Origin: Hippopus hippopus
Taxonomy: Eukaryota; Mollusca; Bivalvia; Cardiida; Cardiidae
Assembly (NCBI GenBank): GCA_946811185.2
Contig: OX328099.1
Location: 36,505,299-36,569,298, forward strand
Direction of reading: 5' to 3'
Length of the DNA: 64,000 nucleotides
In this document: in pieces, positions 21,965 to 32,477 of the stretch
Numbering within the stretch: position 1 is the stretch's first letter
Layout: every line of letters begins with the position of its first letter
Translations under genes and position numbers: made by a program
Notes under the pieces: generated by a model
What the model was told of the DNA's origin: nothing
Databases searched by the model: none
The model's input: the letters and a program-made list of their open reading frames with translations, nothing else

Positions 21965-22490
21965 GAGCTATGCATAAGCAAAAAGACGTTTAATGCATCT
22001 TCGAGATGCATGATACCAAGCAAGTCATTACATTATTAAGGATCCCTAAAATCCATTTTGTCTTGACAAACAACGGAATCTTCAGGTATGATGATCCTTT
22101 CACGTGCAGAAAATGTACCAAAACCAAAATTTTTCCACAAATAGCCTCCAACACGCGAAAAGGGGCATTCGGACATTTACGTAAAGTGTCGTCTCGGATC
22201 AGCCTGCGCAGTCGGCGCAGGTTGATCCGAGACGGCACTTTACGACTACTTTAGATTTTGTCCTACAGTAGACTTGCACAAAACAGAAAAATACATAAGA
22301 ACGGAAAGTGTCGTCTCGGATTGGCCTGCGCGGACTGCGCAGGCTGATCCGGGACGACGCTTTACGCAAATGTCCAAATGCCCTCTTTCGCGTGTTGCAG
22401 GCCATATGTCAGCCTACGCGGACTGCACAGGCTGACCTAGGTCGATACTTTATACAGGTGCTTAAACCCCCTTTTCACAGAGCATGACTC
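21965..22490. mobile_element. MITE family B copy (B8) hosting MITE A3
   Basis: The left end is gagctatgcataagcaaaaa and the right end cacagagcatgactc. The B hairpin is split: its right arm (gcctacgcggactgcacagg) resumes at about 22411 after the A insertion. Confidence 0.8.
22144..22403. mobile_element. MITE family A copy (A3)
   Basis: Starts cctccaacacgcgaaaaggg and ends cgcgtgttgcaggcc. It carries both hairpins. The left end shows tagcctcc where other copies have atggcctg. Confidence 0.85.
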
Positions 22491-22702
22491 ATTTATTTAC
22501 CATTACACGATTGTAGTTTTCATGTAAGAATGAATCATTTGTATGCATAGATTATTTACCTAAATACCCTCCCATACTTGTAGTTCTATAATTGAAATGA
22601 GAAAAGGAGAAACAGCTGGAAACATGCATTTGTGTCTTTTACCAAAGTGTTTCCTGCTCTATCGAAAGACTGATCCAATCATTTGAAGCCCGTTTGATTT
22701 GT

Positions 22703-23006
22703 TTGATTGATTGTTTAGTGTTTAACGCCGTTTTCAACATTATTTCAGTTATATCGCGGCGGCCAGTGCACCTATCCATGCTTTCCTGGAGTCTTTTACC
22801 AGTACTCCGCACAATTTTCTTTCCAAGCCACTGGCTGCTTTCTCACATAATCATTGTCGTAACAATGGTCAGCGGTGGGAGAGGAATGAATCCTGTCGCA
22901 GTGACTATCATCAATCCTCGGAAAGAAATTGGCCGAGCCAGGGATCGAACCCACGACCCCCTGTTCTCAAGTCCTGCACGCTACCGACTGAGCTACCGGG
23001 GTTCGC
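22703..23006 (-). repeat. Complete SINE with 12-bp target duplication
   Basis: Exact copies of cgtttgatttgt lie at 22691-22702 and 23007-23018. Reading leftward, the tRNA-like head contains the complement of gagctaccggggttc and the box-B-like complement of gggatcgaacccacg. The body contains gtgcacctatccatgctttc, and the 3' end is the complement of tttagtgtttaacgccgttt. Confidence 0.88.
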
Positions 23007-23040
23007 CGTTTGATTTGTCTTCTGCAAATGCTCTCAATAT

Positions 23041-23292
23041 GGCCTGCAACACGCGAAAAGGGGCATACGGACATTTGCGTAAAGTGTCGTCTCGGATCAG
23101 CCTGCGCAGTCCGCGCAGCCTAATCCGAGAAGGCACTTTACGACTATATTAGATTTTGTCCTACTGTAGACTTGTGCAAAACAGAAAATTACAAAAGAAC
23201 GGAAAGTGTCGTTTCGGATTAGCCTGCGCAGGCTGATCCAGAACGATACTTTACGCAAATGTTCAAATGCCCCTTTTCGCGTGTTGCAGGCC
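23041..23292. mobile_element. MITE family A copy (A4) with ATAT duplication
   Basis: The ends are ggcctgcaacacgcg and cgcgtgttgcaggcc. ATAT is at 23037-23040 and 23293-23296. The right hairpin is shortened compared with A1. Confidence 0.88.
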
Positions 23293-23394
23293 ATATGGAA
23301 GTAGAGTCTAAAATTTTGTCGCTTTGTAGACTATTAAAGGCTCGTTGGCGACCAGACGACAAAATATAGAACTGGACTACATCAAACCATTTAT

Positions 23395-23695
23395 CCGAGT
23401 CCAGTAGCGCTTTTGGTAGCCTACAGGGTTTGAGAACGGGGGTCGCTGGTTCAAATCCCCAGCTCGGCGAATTTCTTTCCGGAGATCGATAATAGTTATT
23501 GCGACAGGATTCATTTCTCTATCACCACTGGTCATTTTTTAGACGATGACCGTGTGGGAAAGCAACCAGTGGCTTGATAAGACTATTTCACAATGCACTG
23601 GTAAAATGGAAATCGAGTAAAGGTGGATAAGTGCACCGGGCACCTCGATTCCACTGAAATAATGTTGAAGGCAGCGTTAGACACCATACGATCAG
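23395..23695 (+). repeat. tRNA-headed SINE
   Basis: The box-B-like ctggttcaaatccccagctc at 23445-23464 is followed by the body ggcgaatttctttccgga, agcaaccagtggcttg, gataagtgcaccgggcacct and the tail tgaaataatgttgaagg. Same body type as 22703-23006. Confidence 0.7.
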
Positions 23696-24150
23696 TTATT
23701 AAAATTATTTGTAGACGACATATCAAGTGCTGTTCAAATCATGTTAATTGCCTTTGGAAAACTAAAAAAAAAAATGTCGGAAAAGGTAAAAACTCTGGTT
23801 ATTAGCATTCTCTCCGTTTCCAACGATGTATTCAAAGGTGCTCAGCCGGGTAGCTCAGTTGTTAGCGTATCTGACTCGTGACCTGGTGGTTGCTGGTTCG
23901 ATTCCCGGTTGAGGCAAACTTTATTTTCGGCGATTTTAGCCTATCACCGCTGATGCACGTGAGAAAAGTAGTCACTGACTTGGAAAGAAAGTTGTGTGTA
24001 AGAAAGCCATGAAACACATGCGTAGGTGCACTGACCGCCATGATATGACCTAAGTCATTAAACTTCAATACAAACAAAGTATTCAGAGGGATTTTTCTTC
24101 TTCCTTAGGCTCGTACAAAACACGTGGTTGTTTGGTAAAAAGTTAACTGG
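23690..24150 (-). mobile_element. MITE family C copy hosting a SINE
   Basis: The left half includes gtagacgacatatcaag and ggttattagcattctc. The SINE follows at the caacgatgtattcaaagg point, and the right end gtggttgtttggtaaaaagt resumes after it. Confidence 0.7.
23839..24078 (+). repeat. SINE with 11-bp target duplication
   Basis: Head tcagccgggtagctcagttg (box A-like) and gctggttcgattcccggttg (box B-like). The body ends near tcattaaacttcaatacaaa. The flanks are gtattcaaagg (23828-23838) and gtattcagagg (24079-24089), one mismatch. Confidence 0.88.
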
Positions 24151-24308
24151 GTTAACTGATATCCTTGTAGATCATATCAAATCAAAACAAACCAAAATAC
24201 TCTATTCCTGACACGTAAAAAACAGGGATTGTTTGGGAAAGGGTTAAAGTCAAAAACACACGTGTTTGTTTTGTAAAACTCGGCTTACTCACATATATGC
24301 AGTTCTTT

Positions 24309-24792
24309 TAACTCTTTCAGTGCCAAATATATGAACCATTCTCTCTAAAAAGGGTGCTAAATGCATCTGCAAAACGTATCGACCCAGGTCAGCCTGCGCA
24401 GTCCGCGCAGGCTGACCCGGACCGAAACGTTTTGTTTTTTTGGTCAATTTTCTGCATGTCTAAGGACAATTCGACCACAGAATTTAGTTGGTTGTTAAAT
24501 AAAATAGATTCTATAGATCCATAATTATATAATGTCTTGCTTGGTATGATGCATTACGGAGGTGCATTAATCCCCCTTTTGCCAGAGCATGGCTCATATG
24601 ATTTCGACCTCTTTCGACGACCGAAAATACAAACCACCGACACTCAGAAAAAATTTCATCGTACAGGATTGACTAAACAAACGGACGGTATAGATTCAAG
24701 ATCAGAGTGCACGTTCTGTGCAGTCTGATCTGGATCTATGCCACCCGCAAAGGATTCTGTTTTTCGTCTATGGCGCTGTAAGGGTTAACATA
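24309..24792. mobile_element. Family E element hosting MITE B5
   Basis: It starts taactctttcagtgccaa and ends tggcgctgtaagggtta, the inverted ends of this family. The hairpin is at 24688-24743. Confidence 0.75.
24333..24595 (+). mobile_element. MITE family B copy (B5)
   Basis: The left end is gaaccattctctctaaaaag, the hairpin centre gcctgcgcagtccgcgcagg at about 24390, and the right end ccagagcatggctc. The flanks atatat and atatg could derive from a duplicated AT-rich target. Confidence 0.8.
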
Positions 24793-24875
24793 TTAAACAA
24801 AATTTGCAGCAGAGGAATCCGTAAACATCCTGATAAAAAAAAGGGACTATCAGCATGACGATAATGTTTATAACT

Positions 24876-25080
24876 CTAGCAGGCGACACAAATTTAGACT
24901 TGCCCTATTGAAAGCATATGCAGACGACAATAATTGAAATATGTTTTTGGAAGTGTAGAAAACCCTGAGGGAAATGGAGAAAATGCAGGTCACCAGCATT
25001 TTCTTCATTTCCCACATTTTTCGTAAAAGCTTTCATTCTCAAGGTCTTTAAAACTCGGGATTGTTGGTAAAGGGTTAACT
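24876..25080 (-). mobile_element. MITE family C copy
   Basis: Contains gaaatggagaaaatgcaggt, caccagcattttc and gattgttggtaaagggttaa. Confidence 0.65.
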
Positions 25081-25276
25081 CTATATCAAACAATGTATTC
25101 TTTAGTTTAAACATTTTTTTATTCAGTATATATTTATATGTTTAATATCAAGTGTAACAAAAACAATACGAAAAGGATTAGAACAGAAGTTAAAAGGCTT
25201 AAATAGTTCCTCTTATTAACACAGTTACCTGATATAACAAGTACATAAAGTCTAATCAAAGGAATACTGTATATAT

Positions 25277-25537
25277 GAGCCATGCTCTGTAAAAAGGGGG
25301 CTTAATGCATCTGCGAAAAGTATCGACCCAGGTCAGCCTGCGCAGTCTGCGCAGGCTGACCTGGGCCGAAACGTTTCGCTTTTGCTCAATTTTCTGTATA
25401 TCAAAGTACCAGTCTACCTCATAATTCTGTTGATAGTTAAACTAAACGAATTTTACGGATCCACGGTCATGTGATGACTTCCATGGTATCCTGCATCACA
25501 GAGATGCATTAAGCCCCCATTTATCACAGCATGACTC
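25277..25537 (+). mobile_element. MITE family B copy (B6)
   Basis: Left end gagccatgctctgtaaaaag. The hairpin gcctgcgcagtctgcgcaggc at about 25337 is perfect. The right end is cacagcatgactc. Confidence 0.82.
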
Positions 25538-25594
25538 TTAGTTTATACACCAAAATTTTACGCTGATAATGTGAAGCTAACAGCGAAAACAAAA

Positions 25595-25870
25595 CAAGAG
25601 CACCGCCTGCAGGTGCCAACGCTCGGCTGCGGTTGCTTTATTTTCAGTGATTTTCAGTCGAAAAGGAGGCATAACTGTGTCAAAAATAATTTGATGGTTA
25701 CCTGCCCCTGTTGTATAGGTTCTCCTTTTGATAGTTAACAACTTGTCCAAGTTTGAAGCAATGTCTTCAGTGATAATAAATAATGAAAAAGAAAAAATGT
25801 CTAAGTTTTTGAACGACGACGCCAGGGCTACGACAATACCTCGAAGTTTTCTGCGGAAACAGCCAAGCTA
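25595..25870 (+). repeat. Dispersed repeat, second copy of the 18.1-18.6 kb family
   Basis: It begins caagagcaccgcctgcaggt and ends gcggaaacagccaagcta. It shares the gatggttacctgcccctg and gatagttaacaactt blocks with 18110-18612 but has only one copy of the internal unit. Confidence 0.6.
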
Positions 25871-26186
25871 AACATGAAGGAAGGAATAACCATTGGAGAT
25901 TGCGCAGATTAAAGAAAAACAATGAAAAATAATATATGTACACGTCCGTACAATATCAGGAGGGAGGCACGCTCTATATGATCGAGATTGAAACTCAAGT
26001 GAATCTACCTGCAGGTTTCAAAATTTTAAACAAATATTTCACTATTACATTGCCTGAATTCTATTTCGCTGCAAAGAAAAAGGAGGGCTTCTACATTTTT
26101 TTTTGAATAGAGATGTTGTTTTACATCACTAGTTATTTCTAAGACGAGCATGCATAAAACTGCAGTTTTCTCAGTTTTCTCTTAAA

Positions 26187-26218
26187 CCCCCCCCCCCCCC
26201 CCCCCACACACACACACA
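26187..26218. repeat. Poly-C / CA simple repeat
   Basis: A run of about 19 C residues is followed by about six CA dinucleotides. A reading frame across it is a composition artefact. Confidence 0.8.
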
Positions 26219-26474
26219 AACCAACAGTTTGTAGGAAATAGGTTTATCTACATCTAACATACGCTTAAACGATGAGAGTCTGTTTCTCGTGTAGCTTGTA
26301 ATAGAGTTCAACGCGTTTACATCTGAAGATAGACTGATTGCATAATAAAAGTTAGTTCTGCAGACGATGTTTGCTAAATTGTTTGAATGGAGAAGATTGT
26401 ACACTTTATTATTGCCAACAATGGTCGGTACAATAAAGCATAAGTAGTTTGGAACAAGACCATTTACCATATTA

Positions 26475-26640
26475 AAGAAAAATGACCTTCAGGAGGAAGG
26501 CGTCTAAAATCAATGTGGGACAAGAAGAAAATGCTGATTACCACCATTTTCTCCCTTTTTCCACAATGTTTGTGAAGCCTCTTCCTACATGTCGTTAAAA
26601 CTCTGGACTGTTTTGTAAAGGGTAACACGGATGTAAAGAA
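26475..26640 (-). mobile_element. Partial MITE family C copy
   Basis: Contains aagaagaaaatgctgattac, caccattttctccc and actgttttgtaaagggtaa. The left half is reduced. Confidence 0.5.
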
Positions 26641-26759
26641 AGGATTTAAGCAGTAACACGTACAGTTAATTAAGGAAAGGCATATTAAAAACACACTCAC
26701 GACAAATAATCAAACCTACACATAATGGTATAATACACAAATTACCGCAACGAAGCAGA

Positions 26760-26985
26760 TTTAATCCTTTCTCAAACTATCCCGTGTTTTTAAGGCGTTT
26801 GAAAACATTATGAGAAAAGGAGAAAATGCCGATAATTGTATTGTCTCGTTTTTTCATAAGGTTTTCTATCCTATGAAAAATTAATCCCATCACTTGAGAC
26901 AGATTTGATTTGTCGTCTGCAACTGTTTTAAATTTGGATCAATCTTAAATTTTGTAAAGTTTAGTACATAGTCAACTCTTTACCG
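26760..26985 (+). mobile_element. MITE family C copy
   Basis: Starts aatcctttctcaaactatcc, has gagaaaaggagaaaatgc as its centre arm and ends near aattttgtaaagtttagta. It abuts the next copy. Confidence 0.6.
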
Positions 26986-27254
26986 AGCAACAAAATTTTA
27001 GACTGGCCCAAATTGAAAGCATTTCCAGACTACAATTTAATTGTGGCTCAAATGTTTAAATTTGTTTTAGATGGATAGAAAACATAGTGGGAAGAGGAGA
27101 AAATGCTGGTTACCAGCATTTTCTCCTTTTCCTACAATGTTTTCCTCCCATTCAAAGACAAATTCCATCATTGGAGACACATTTAAATTGTAGTCTGCAA
27201 ATGTTTTGAATTTGGACAGGTCTAAGATCTTGCCGTGTGGTAAAGAGTTAAAGC
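26985..27254. mobile_element. MITE family C copy, symmetric form
   Basis: Both outer parts resemble the right half of the consensus in inverted orientation (caaattgaaagcatttcc on the left, aatgttttgaatttgg on the right), around the perfect centre aatgctggttaccagcatt. It looks like a full hairpin. Confidence 0.7.
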
Positions 27255-27337
27255 ATGGCTAATGTAACATTGACCATCCATTTTTACAGGAAAGTTTTCA
27301 AGTCGTCTGCAGCGATGTTTGTTTCGAGTCGGTTTAA

Positions 27338-27565
27338 TTGATTGAAATGATTGAATGGTGTTTCACGCCGCTTTCATTATTCAGTTATATCACGGCGACA
27401 GCTCACATATTCATCCATTACCTCGGTTTCACCAGTACCAGGCTAGAGCTCTGAAGTGTCTTGCTTAAGGACACTCTCATGAAAGCCCAGTGGATCTAGT
27501 GAGGCTCGAACCCAGGGCCTCCAGGTCATGAGTCCTACACTTTACCACTGAGCCACGCAGGACTT
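27338..27565 (-). repeat. tRNA-headed SINE with short duplication
   Basis: ggtttaa flanks both sides (27331-27337 and 27566-27572). The head complement includes aggctcgaacccagggcct and ttaccactgagccacg. The body has gctctgaagtgtcttgctta. Confidence 0.8.
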
Positions 27566-27984
27566 GGTTTAAGTTAAATTTCAAAAAGCATGACACGTAT
27601 TAACAAAACTACATTTTTATGCAAATACCACAATCAGTAATTCTTAAAGATAACCTATCTAAACAATCAAAAAGTTGAATACACTGATCAAAACTTATAG
27701 ACAGCCCCTGCCCATTTTGAAGAATTACATGTACATGTAAGGTATTATCGATTAACAAAATCAACAAATTGTTTTGAGATAGGTTACTCAATCTTACTGT
27801 AATTACCTGTTTAGAGTTTTCGAAATGTACACAATGTAAGTACAAAATTTCGGCATGACGTTTCAGTGTTATTTGAGCAAGTGCCAAGAAATCATACATG
27901 TATGTCATTAACTGACGCTTTATAAGTTTTGTTAAGTGTATTCAGGGCAGCTTAAAGAAAATATTGAGAACTATGTCCACCCAA

Positions 27985-28118
27985 TCAGTTTGAATACGAT
28001 TCCAACTCTGAATTCTGAGACTAGCCTTCTGATTGGCTGAGACGTCTTGTTTCAATCAATCAATCAGATGATTAAAAACCAGAACAGTCGTCAAAAAGTA
28101 GTTGGTGAATATGACTCT
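27985..28118. repeat. Small palindromic repeat, diverged
   Basis: Left tttgaatacgattccaact and right gttggtgaatatgactc are imperfect inverted ends around ttctgattggctgagacgtc. A related copy is at 38355-38500. The ends resemble family D without its centre. Confidence 0.45.
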
Positions 28119-28125
28119 TATATAT

Positions 28126-28386
28126 GTGTCATGTTCTGTGAAAAGGGAGCTTAATGCATTTGCAAAAAGTATCGATCTAGATCAGCCTTTGCAGTCTGCG
28201 CAGGCTGACCAGGGTCGAAACTTTTCGCTATTATTCAATTTTCTGTATGTCAAAGGACCAGTGTACCTCATGTTTCAGTAGGTTGTTATACAAAACTGAT
28301 CTTAGGGATGTATGATACTGTGATAGCTTGCTTGGTATCATGCATCACGGAGATGCATTAAGCCTCCTTTTGCCAGAGCATGGCTC
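28126..28386 (+). mobile_element. MITE family B copy (B7)
   Basis: Left gtgtcatgttctgtgaaaag, hairpin arms around gcagtctgcgcaggctgacc at about 28190, right gccagagcatggctc. Confidence 0.8.
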
Positions 28387-28389
28387 ATA

Positions 28390-29430
28390 TATCATTAATT
28401 GAGCAATCGAAATGTTCACCGTTTCAGCACAAAGGACAATTTAGTTTTCTTTTGCTGAAAGTGTCGACCAAAATAGGACTAAAAAGAAAGTATCAGCTGA
28501 TATTAAATCTGCACTTTCTGATAGTTTTGCCGGGAATGCTGAGGAAGATTTTCTGCTTTTTTCATTGACTGAAAATGAAGAACTATCTTACCTAAAATCT
28601 TACGTTGCGGTTAGGACATGTCATTTCTGCTATGATAGTGTACAAGTGACCCGGATTTGATCACTGCTCGTTTTTCAAGTTGAGACCAAGGTATAGGGAG
28701 GTACATGTAATACAATGCAAAATATCAATGAGTTGTTTCCCATACCTTGGTACATAAATTGTGACAATTCTAACCAGAACACAGTGATTAAAAAATGGAT
28801 AATGCTCCATTATACACACGACAAGAAAATAGTGCAAAAATGAAATTAATCACTTTTGCCACACTATTATATTCATAGGGTTTATTCATATTTTTATAAA
28901 CTCATAAATTCTACAATCTCACCAAATTACAAAAGAGGCAAATGTACGAAAATATCTTTTTCAGTTGTATTTCCTTTTTGGGCTACGTAACCTCTTATAC
29001 TGGTTTTAGATTTTGCGCCAAGAGTTTCTTAAATGTTTTTTGAAACTTCAAGTTGGAATAACACATGTTCGATTACGTGTGATCATATTTAAAACAAAAA
29101 AAATGATAACGTCATAACGTTAGTTTATATAAGATCAGAAAAACAGACGGAACGGTTACCGACTGCAAAGCGACCAATCCGTTATTTAGACGCCAAATTT
29201 GCACATTTTTACTGCGTGTAACAGACCAGTTTCCTTCCTTTTGAATTAAAAAGTAGGCTAAATATTGTGTGGCATTTATCGATGCTTAACGCAAATTTTT
29301 AATTTGCAGCATAACAATCTTAAAAAGCCCGTTTAAAGTAATTGTTAATCCACTATCAAATACTATCAAACACAAGATTCTACATTTGTCTGTATTAAAA
29401 GAACATGCACACGAAAAAGTAAATGTGATA
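28390..29430. other. No gene recognised
   Basis: One kilobase of AT-rich sequence. No exon-like frame, splice-site pair, SINE or inverted repeat could be supported. Confidence 0.4.
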
Positions 29431-29435
29431 TACAG

Positions 29436-29792
29436 GACTGATTTTGTTGTTGAATAAAGGGGAAACGCTTGTTACTGTAATTATTCCATTTACCACAAAG
29501 CTTTCCACTGTTTTAGAAGCTAATTCCAACAAAAGCTATCAAGTCAGTGTCGTCAGTCGTCGATCCTCTACCAAACAGTCTTGTTTTTTAACGACCCTGA
29601 TAAAGGAGGATTGTGAAAACATATTGGGAAACAGAAGAAATGCTCGTAAACAAAATTTTCTCCTTATTTTTCCTCATAACATTTTCCACCTACTTCAACA
29701 AGTACTATCATTTTAGCCACATTAACCTTCTCGTCTGTAAATGCTATAAGTTTGGACAAGTCTATGACTTTGTTGTCTGGTAAAGAGTTAAG
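29436..29792 (+). mobile_element. MITE family C copies, one partial and one full
   Basis: A partial copy (about 29436-29515: gttgaataaaggggaaacgc, ttaccacaaagctttccact) is followed by a fuller one from ctaccaaacagtcttgtttt to ttgtctggtaaagagttaa. Confidence 0.55.
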
Positions 29793-29994
29793 ACTCAAAA
29801 AGAGTTGGCAGTGAGATCTTTTGTAACTAAGTAACAACGCTTGTATGCACAAGGGCTGACTTCCTTTCTCCAAGCAATTCAAGTACATGTAATCTGAGAA
29901 TACTGTCATGTCAAAACTGACACGACAAATTCGGCGTTTCAGACAAAAGCATTGCAAAATTTCATCTTGATATACGAAGTTTCTTTTTTTTAAC

Positions 29995-30018
29995 GGGGGG
30001 GGGGGGGGGGGGGGGGGT
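29995..30018. repeat. Poly-G run
   Basis: About 23 consecutive G residues, which truncates the family D copy that follows. Confidence 0.85.
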
Positions 30019-30029
30019 CGAGAGTTTAA

Positions 30030-30150
30030 AAGTACTGCAATTTCTGATTGGCTAAACCAGATTGTTTAGCCAATCAAAATTGCGTTACTTTCTCAATCTA
30101 GAATAAGACTACGAATACAAACAAGAACGTTTGGTGAATGCGAGCCCGGT
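30030..30150. mobile_element. Left-truncated family D palindrome
   Basis: The centre ttggctaaaccagattgttt and tagccaatcaaaattgcgtt are followed by caagaacgtttggtgaatgc. The left arm beyond the centre is lost at the poly-G run. Confidence 0.6.
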
Positions 30151-30162
30151 TTTACTAAAAAT

Positions 30163-30446
30163 AGCCACGCTCTGGCAAAAGAGGATTGAATCAATCTCCG
30201 TTACGCATTACACCAAGTGAGTAATTTCATAATCATGGATCCTTAAAATCCATTTTGTCTCACAACCAACTGAATTATAAGGTGGAATGCTCCTTGGACA
30301 TACAGAAAATTTACCAAAAGCGAAAAGTTTCGACACAGGTCAGACTGTGCGGACGGGGCAGGCTGACCTGCATTGAGAGACTGTGCTGCCCTGGATTGAT
30401 ACTTTCTGTAGATGCGTTAAAACCCCTTTTCCTCGGAGAATGGCTT
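30163..30446 (-). mobile_element. MITE family B copy (B9), diverged
   Basis: Left agccacgctctggcaaaaga, a disrupted hairpin at about 30338-30375, right ggagaatggctt. Confidence 0.6.
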
Positions 30447-30667
30447 AAATTTCAGTCTCTTATTTTGCTCAAATCCCCCATTATTTCGCAACCTTGTCAA
30501 AGTACATGTATATAACTATACAGGTCTGCAGACTAAAACGGTTGATTCATGATAATGCGCATTTGAGCGAAAAATGATAAAATGCATAATTATAATAGAG
30601 CAAATTATAGAAATGCGCAATAAAATTTAAAAAAAAAACGGGCGGAAACTATATACATATCGCGGAA

Positions 30668-30864
30668 ACCCTTTACCAAACGATCCCCTGAATTTAAAAA
30701 AAAATGTGAAAAAAATGCTGGTCCCCAGCATTTTTTCCTTTTATCCTACAATACTTTCTACTGTTTCAAATAAACTCTCAATTGCGGAGCCACATTCAAT
30801 TTGTCATCTGCAAATGATTTCATTTTGAACAAGTCTGAGAGTCAGTTGTTATGTAAAGGGTTAG
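30668..30864 (+). mobile_element. MITE family C copy
   Basis: From ccctttaccaaacgatcccc to tgttatgtaaagggtta, with gctggtccccagcattttt at the centre. Confidence 0.65.
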
Positions 30865-30984
30865 AAATCAAAAAGAAAACGGTAAAGCCAATTTTTACAT
30901 CAGCAAAGTTAGAAAACCCAAACAACACGTAATACTGGCAATATCTTGCAAAATGTTACTTTTCCTTATTGAAACGATCGTATT

Positions 30985-31218
30985 GTTGGGAATCCTGTAT
31001 TTTGGTTTCTACGAAACAATCCAGAATTCTAACAATCCCTATAAAAAGGCGTTTGAAAACATTGTGAGAAAAGGAGAAAATGCTGCTAACAGCATTTTCT
31101 CCTTTTCCCAGAATGTTTTTTACCGTTTTACCCCGATCATTTGAGCCACGTTTTATTTGTCGTCTGTTAATGCTTTCAGTTTGGACCAGTTCAACATTTT
31201 GTCGCCTGCTATAGAATT
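30985..31218 (+). mobile_element. MITE family C copy
   Basis: Contains aaacaatccagaattctaac, the centre gaaaatgctgctaacagcat and aacattttgtcgcctgctat. A short frame starting at 30953 is due to this element. Confidence 0.6.
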
Positions 31219-31339
31219 AAGACATGTATCATGTGTGTGATCACCTAAATGGCTCGTAAAACAAATTTTACAGCAAACGACTCTAAAAACTTCCTAATAC
31301 GGAGTGAATCATCAACATGGATTGAGGTTTATACCTTTA

Positions 31340-31575
31340 CAAAATAACCCAGACTTTCAGCGACCCCGGTGGAGACTTGAAGCTTTTCATAACATTGTGG
31401 GATAAAAGAGAAAATGCCGTAAACAAGCATTTTCTTTTTTTTTTTCACCAATGTGTTCAACCCATTAAAAACCAAATCTTAGCACTTGAGTCATGGTTAA
31501 CTTTTCTATCTACAAACCCGTTCAATACACAAAAGTCATAAATAGTATCGTCTGTTATAGAGTTGAAAACGTGTA
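31340..31575 (+). mobile_element. MITE family C copy
   Basis: From tacaaaataacccagacttt to atcgtctgttatagagttga. The centre reads gccgtaaacaagcattttc, so one arm is eroded. Confidence 0.55.
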
Positions 31576-31644
31576 TTTATCTCTTTAGCGAAAGACCTTG
31601 ATACAGTCTGCAAAACGTTCAGGTAATTCTCAACTAAGCTTAAC

Positions 31645-31958
31645 GTATTACAAGACGACAAAAGTTGAGACTTATCCATATAGAAAGCACTTGCAGACGA
31701 CATATTAGATCTTGTTCTAATGATGGAATTAATGTGTGAGAGAGTAAAAAACATTGTAGGAAAAGGAGAAAATGATAGTCACCAGCATTTCTCCTATTTC
31801 CACAATGTTTTCAAAAATCTTCTTTCTCAGGGTCGTTTAAACGCGGGATTGGTTGATCTGATTGGTTAATTTTTCTCCCTTTCCCACTATTCATTATATT
31901 TTCAAAGGTCGCCTTTCTAAGGTCGTTAAAACAGTGGATTGTGTAGTAAAGGGTGAAG
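31645..31958 (-). mobile_element. MITE family C copy with duplicated right part
   Basis: Centre gaaaatgatagtcaccagca. The right half (ttttcaaaa...ctttctcaggtcg type) occurs twice, at about 31805-31870 and 31870-31955. Confidence 0.55.
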
Positions 31959-32004
31959 TAACTTATTTATCATCGATTGTGAAACAAGTTCTTACAACTC
32001 ATGC

Positions 32005-32217
32005 TTACCCTTACAGCTGGGAATAAACCCAACAGTCATTTTCAGTCTAGAAACAAAACCAAAATAATGGCTTTTTCAGGGTTGCTTTTGTCCAGACTGT
32101 GTCTGTAAAGCGGACAATGTAGATTAAAGATCAGACTGCACGTTTTGTGCAGTCTGATCTTGATCTACACTGGCCGCATAGGCAACTTTAATTGTGAAGG
32201 CGCTTTAAGGGTTAGGC
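32005..32217. mobile_element. Family E element
   Basis: It starts tgcttacccttacagctg and ends aaggcgctttaagggttag. The hairpin at 32117-32172 is nearly perfect (atcagactgcacgttttgt, then cagtctgat). Confidence 0.7.
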
Positions 32218-32360
32218 ACTGTCCGGATGATTGCTTCCTGGAAACCCTTACCAGTACTCGAGCCATGTTGAGAGGAGTTTCACATGTTGACCGTGCCCAT
32301 CACAGGATTCAAACCCGGAACGTATGACATGCTCTACGCTTAAACTACTGTACCCAAAAA
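32218..32360 (-). repeat. SINE fragment
   Basis: Body tgcttcctggaaacccttac and the box-B-like complement gattcaaacccggaacgta. The head is eroded. Confidence 0.5.
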
Positions 32361-32477
32361 TTCCGAACTTACGGAACACAAATGATTGTGTGATGTCAGT
32401 ATGATTTGAACAGTGGAGACATGAAAATGGGAGTGGTAATGAAATAAAAGCAATAAAATATTTCACAATAAAACTAT

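Larger units (their letters stand above)
22585..23340 (+). mobile_element. MITE family C copy carrying a SINE and MITE A4
   Basis: C sequence is seen in three pieces: about 22585-22702 (gagaaaaggagaaacagctg ... gatccaatcatttgaagccc), 23007-23040 (gatttgtcttctgcaaatgc), and 23297-about 23340 (gtctaaaattttgtcgcttt). The gaps are a SINE and MITE A4. Confidence 0.7.

Noticed and set aside
22006..22405. Open frames within MITE A and B copies
   Set aside because: Similar short frames recur in most copies on both strands because of the palindromes (for example a GLRRLIRDDTLR-like string), and they have no start or domain logic.
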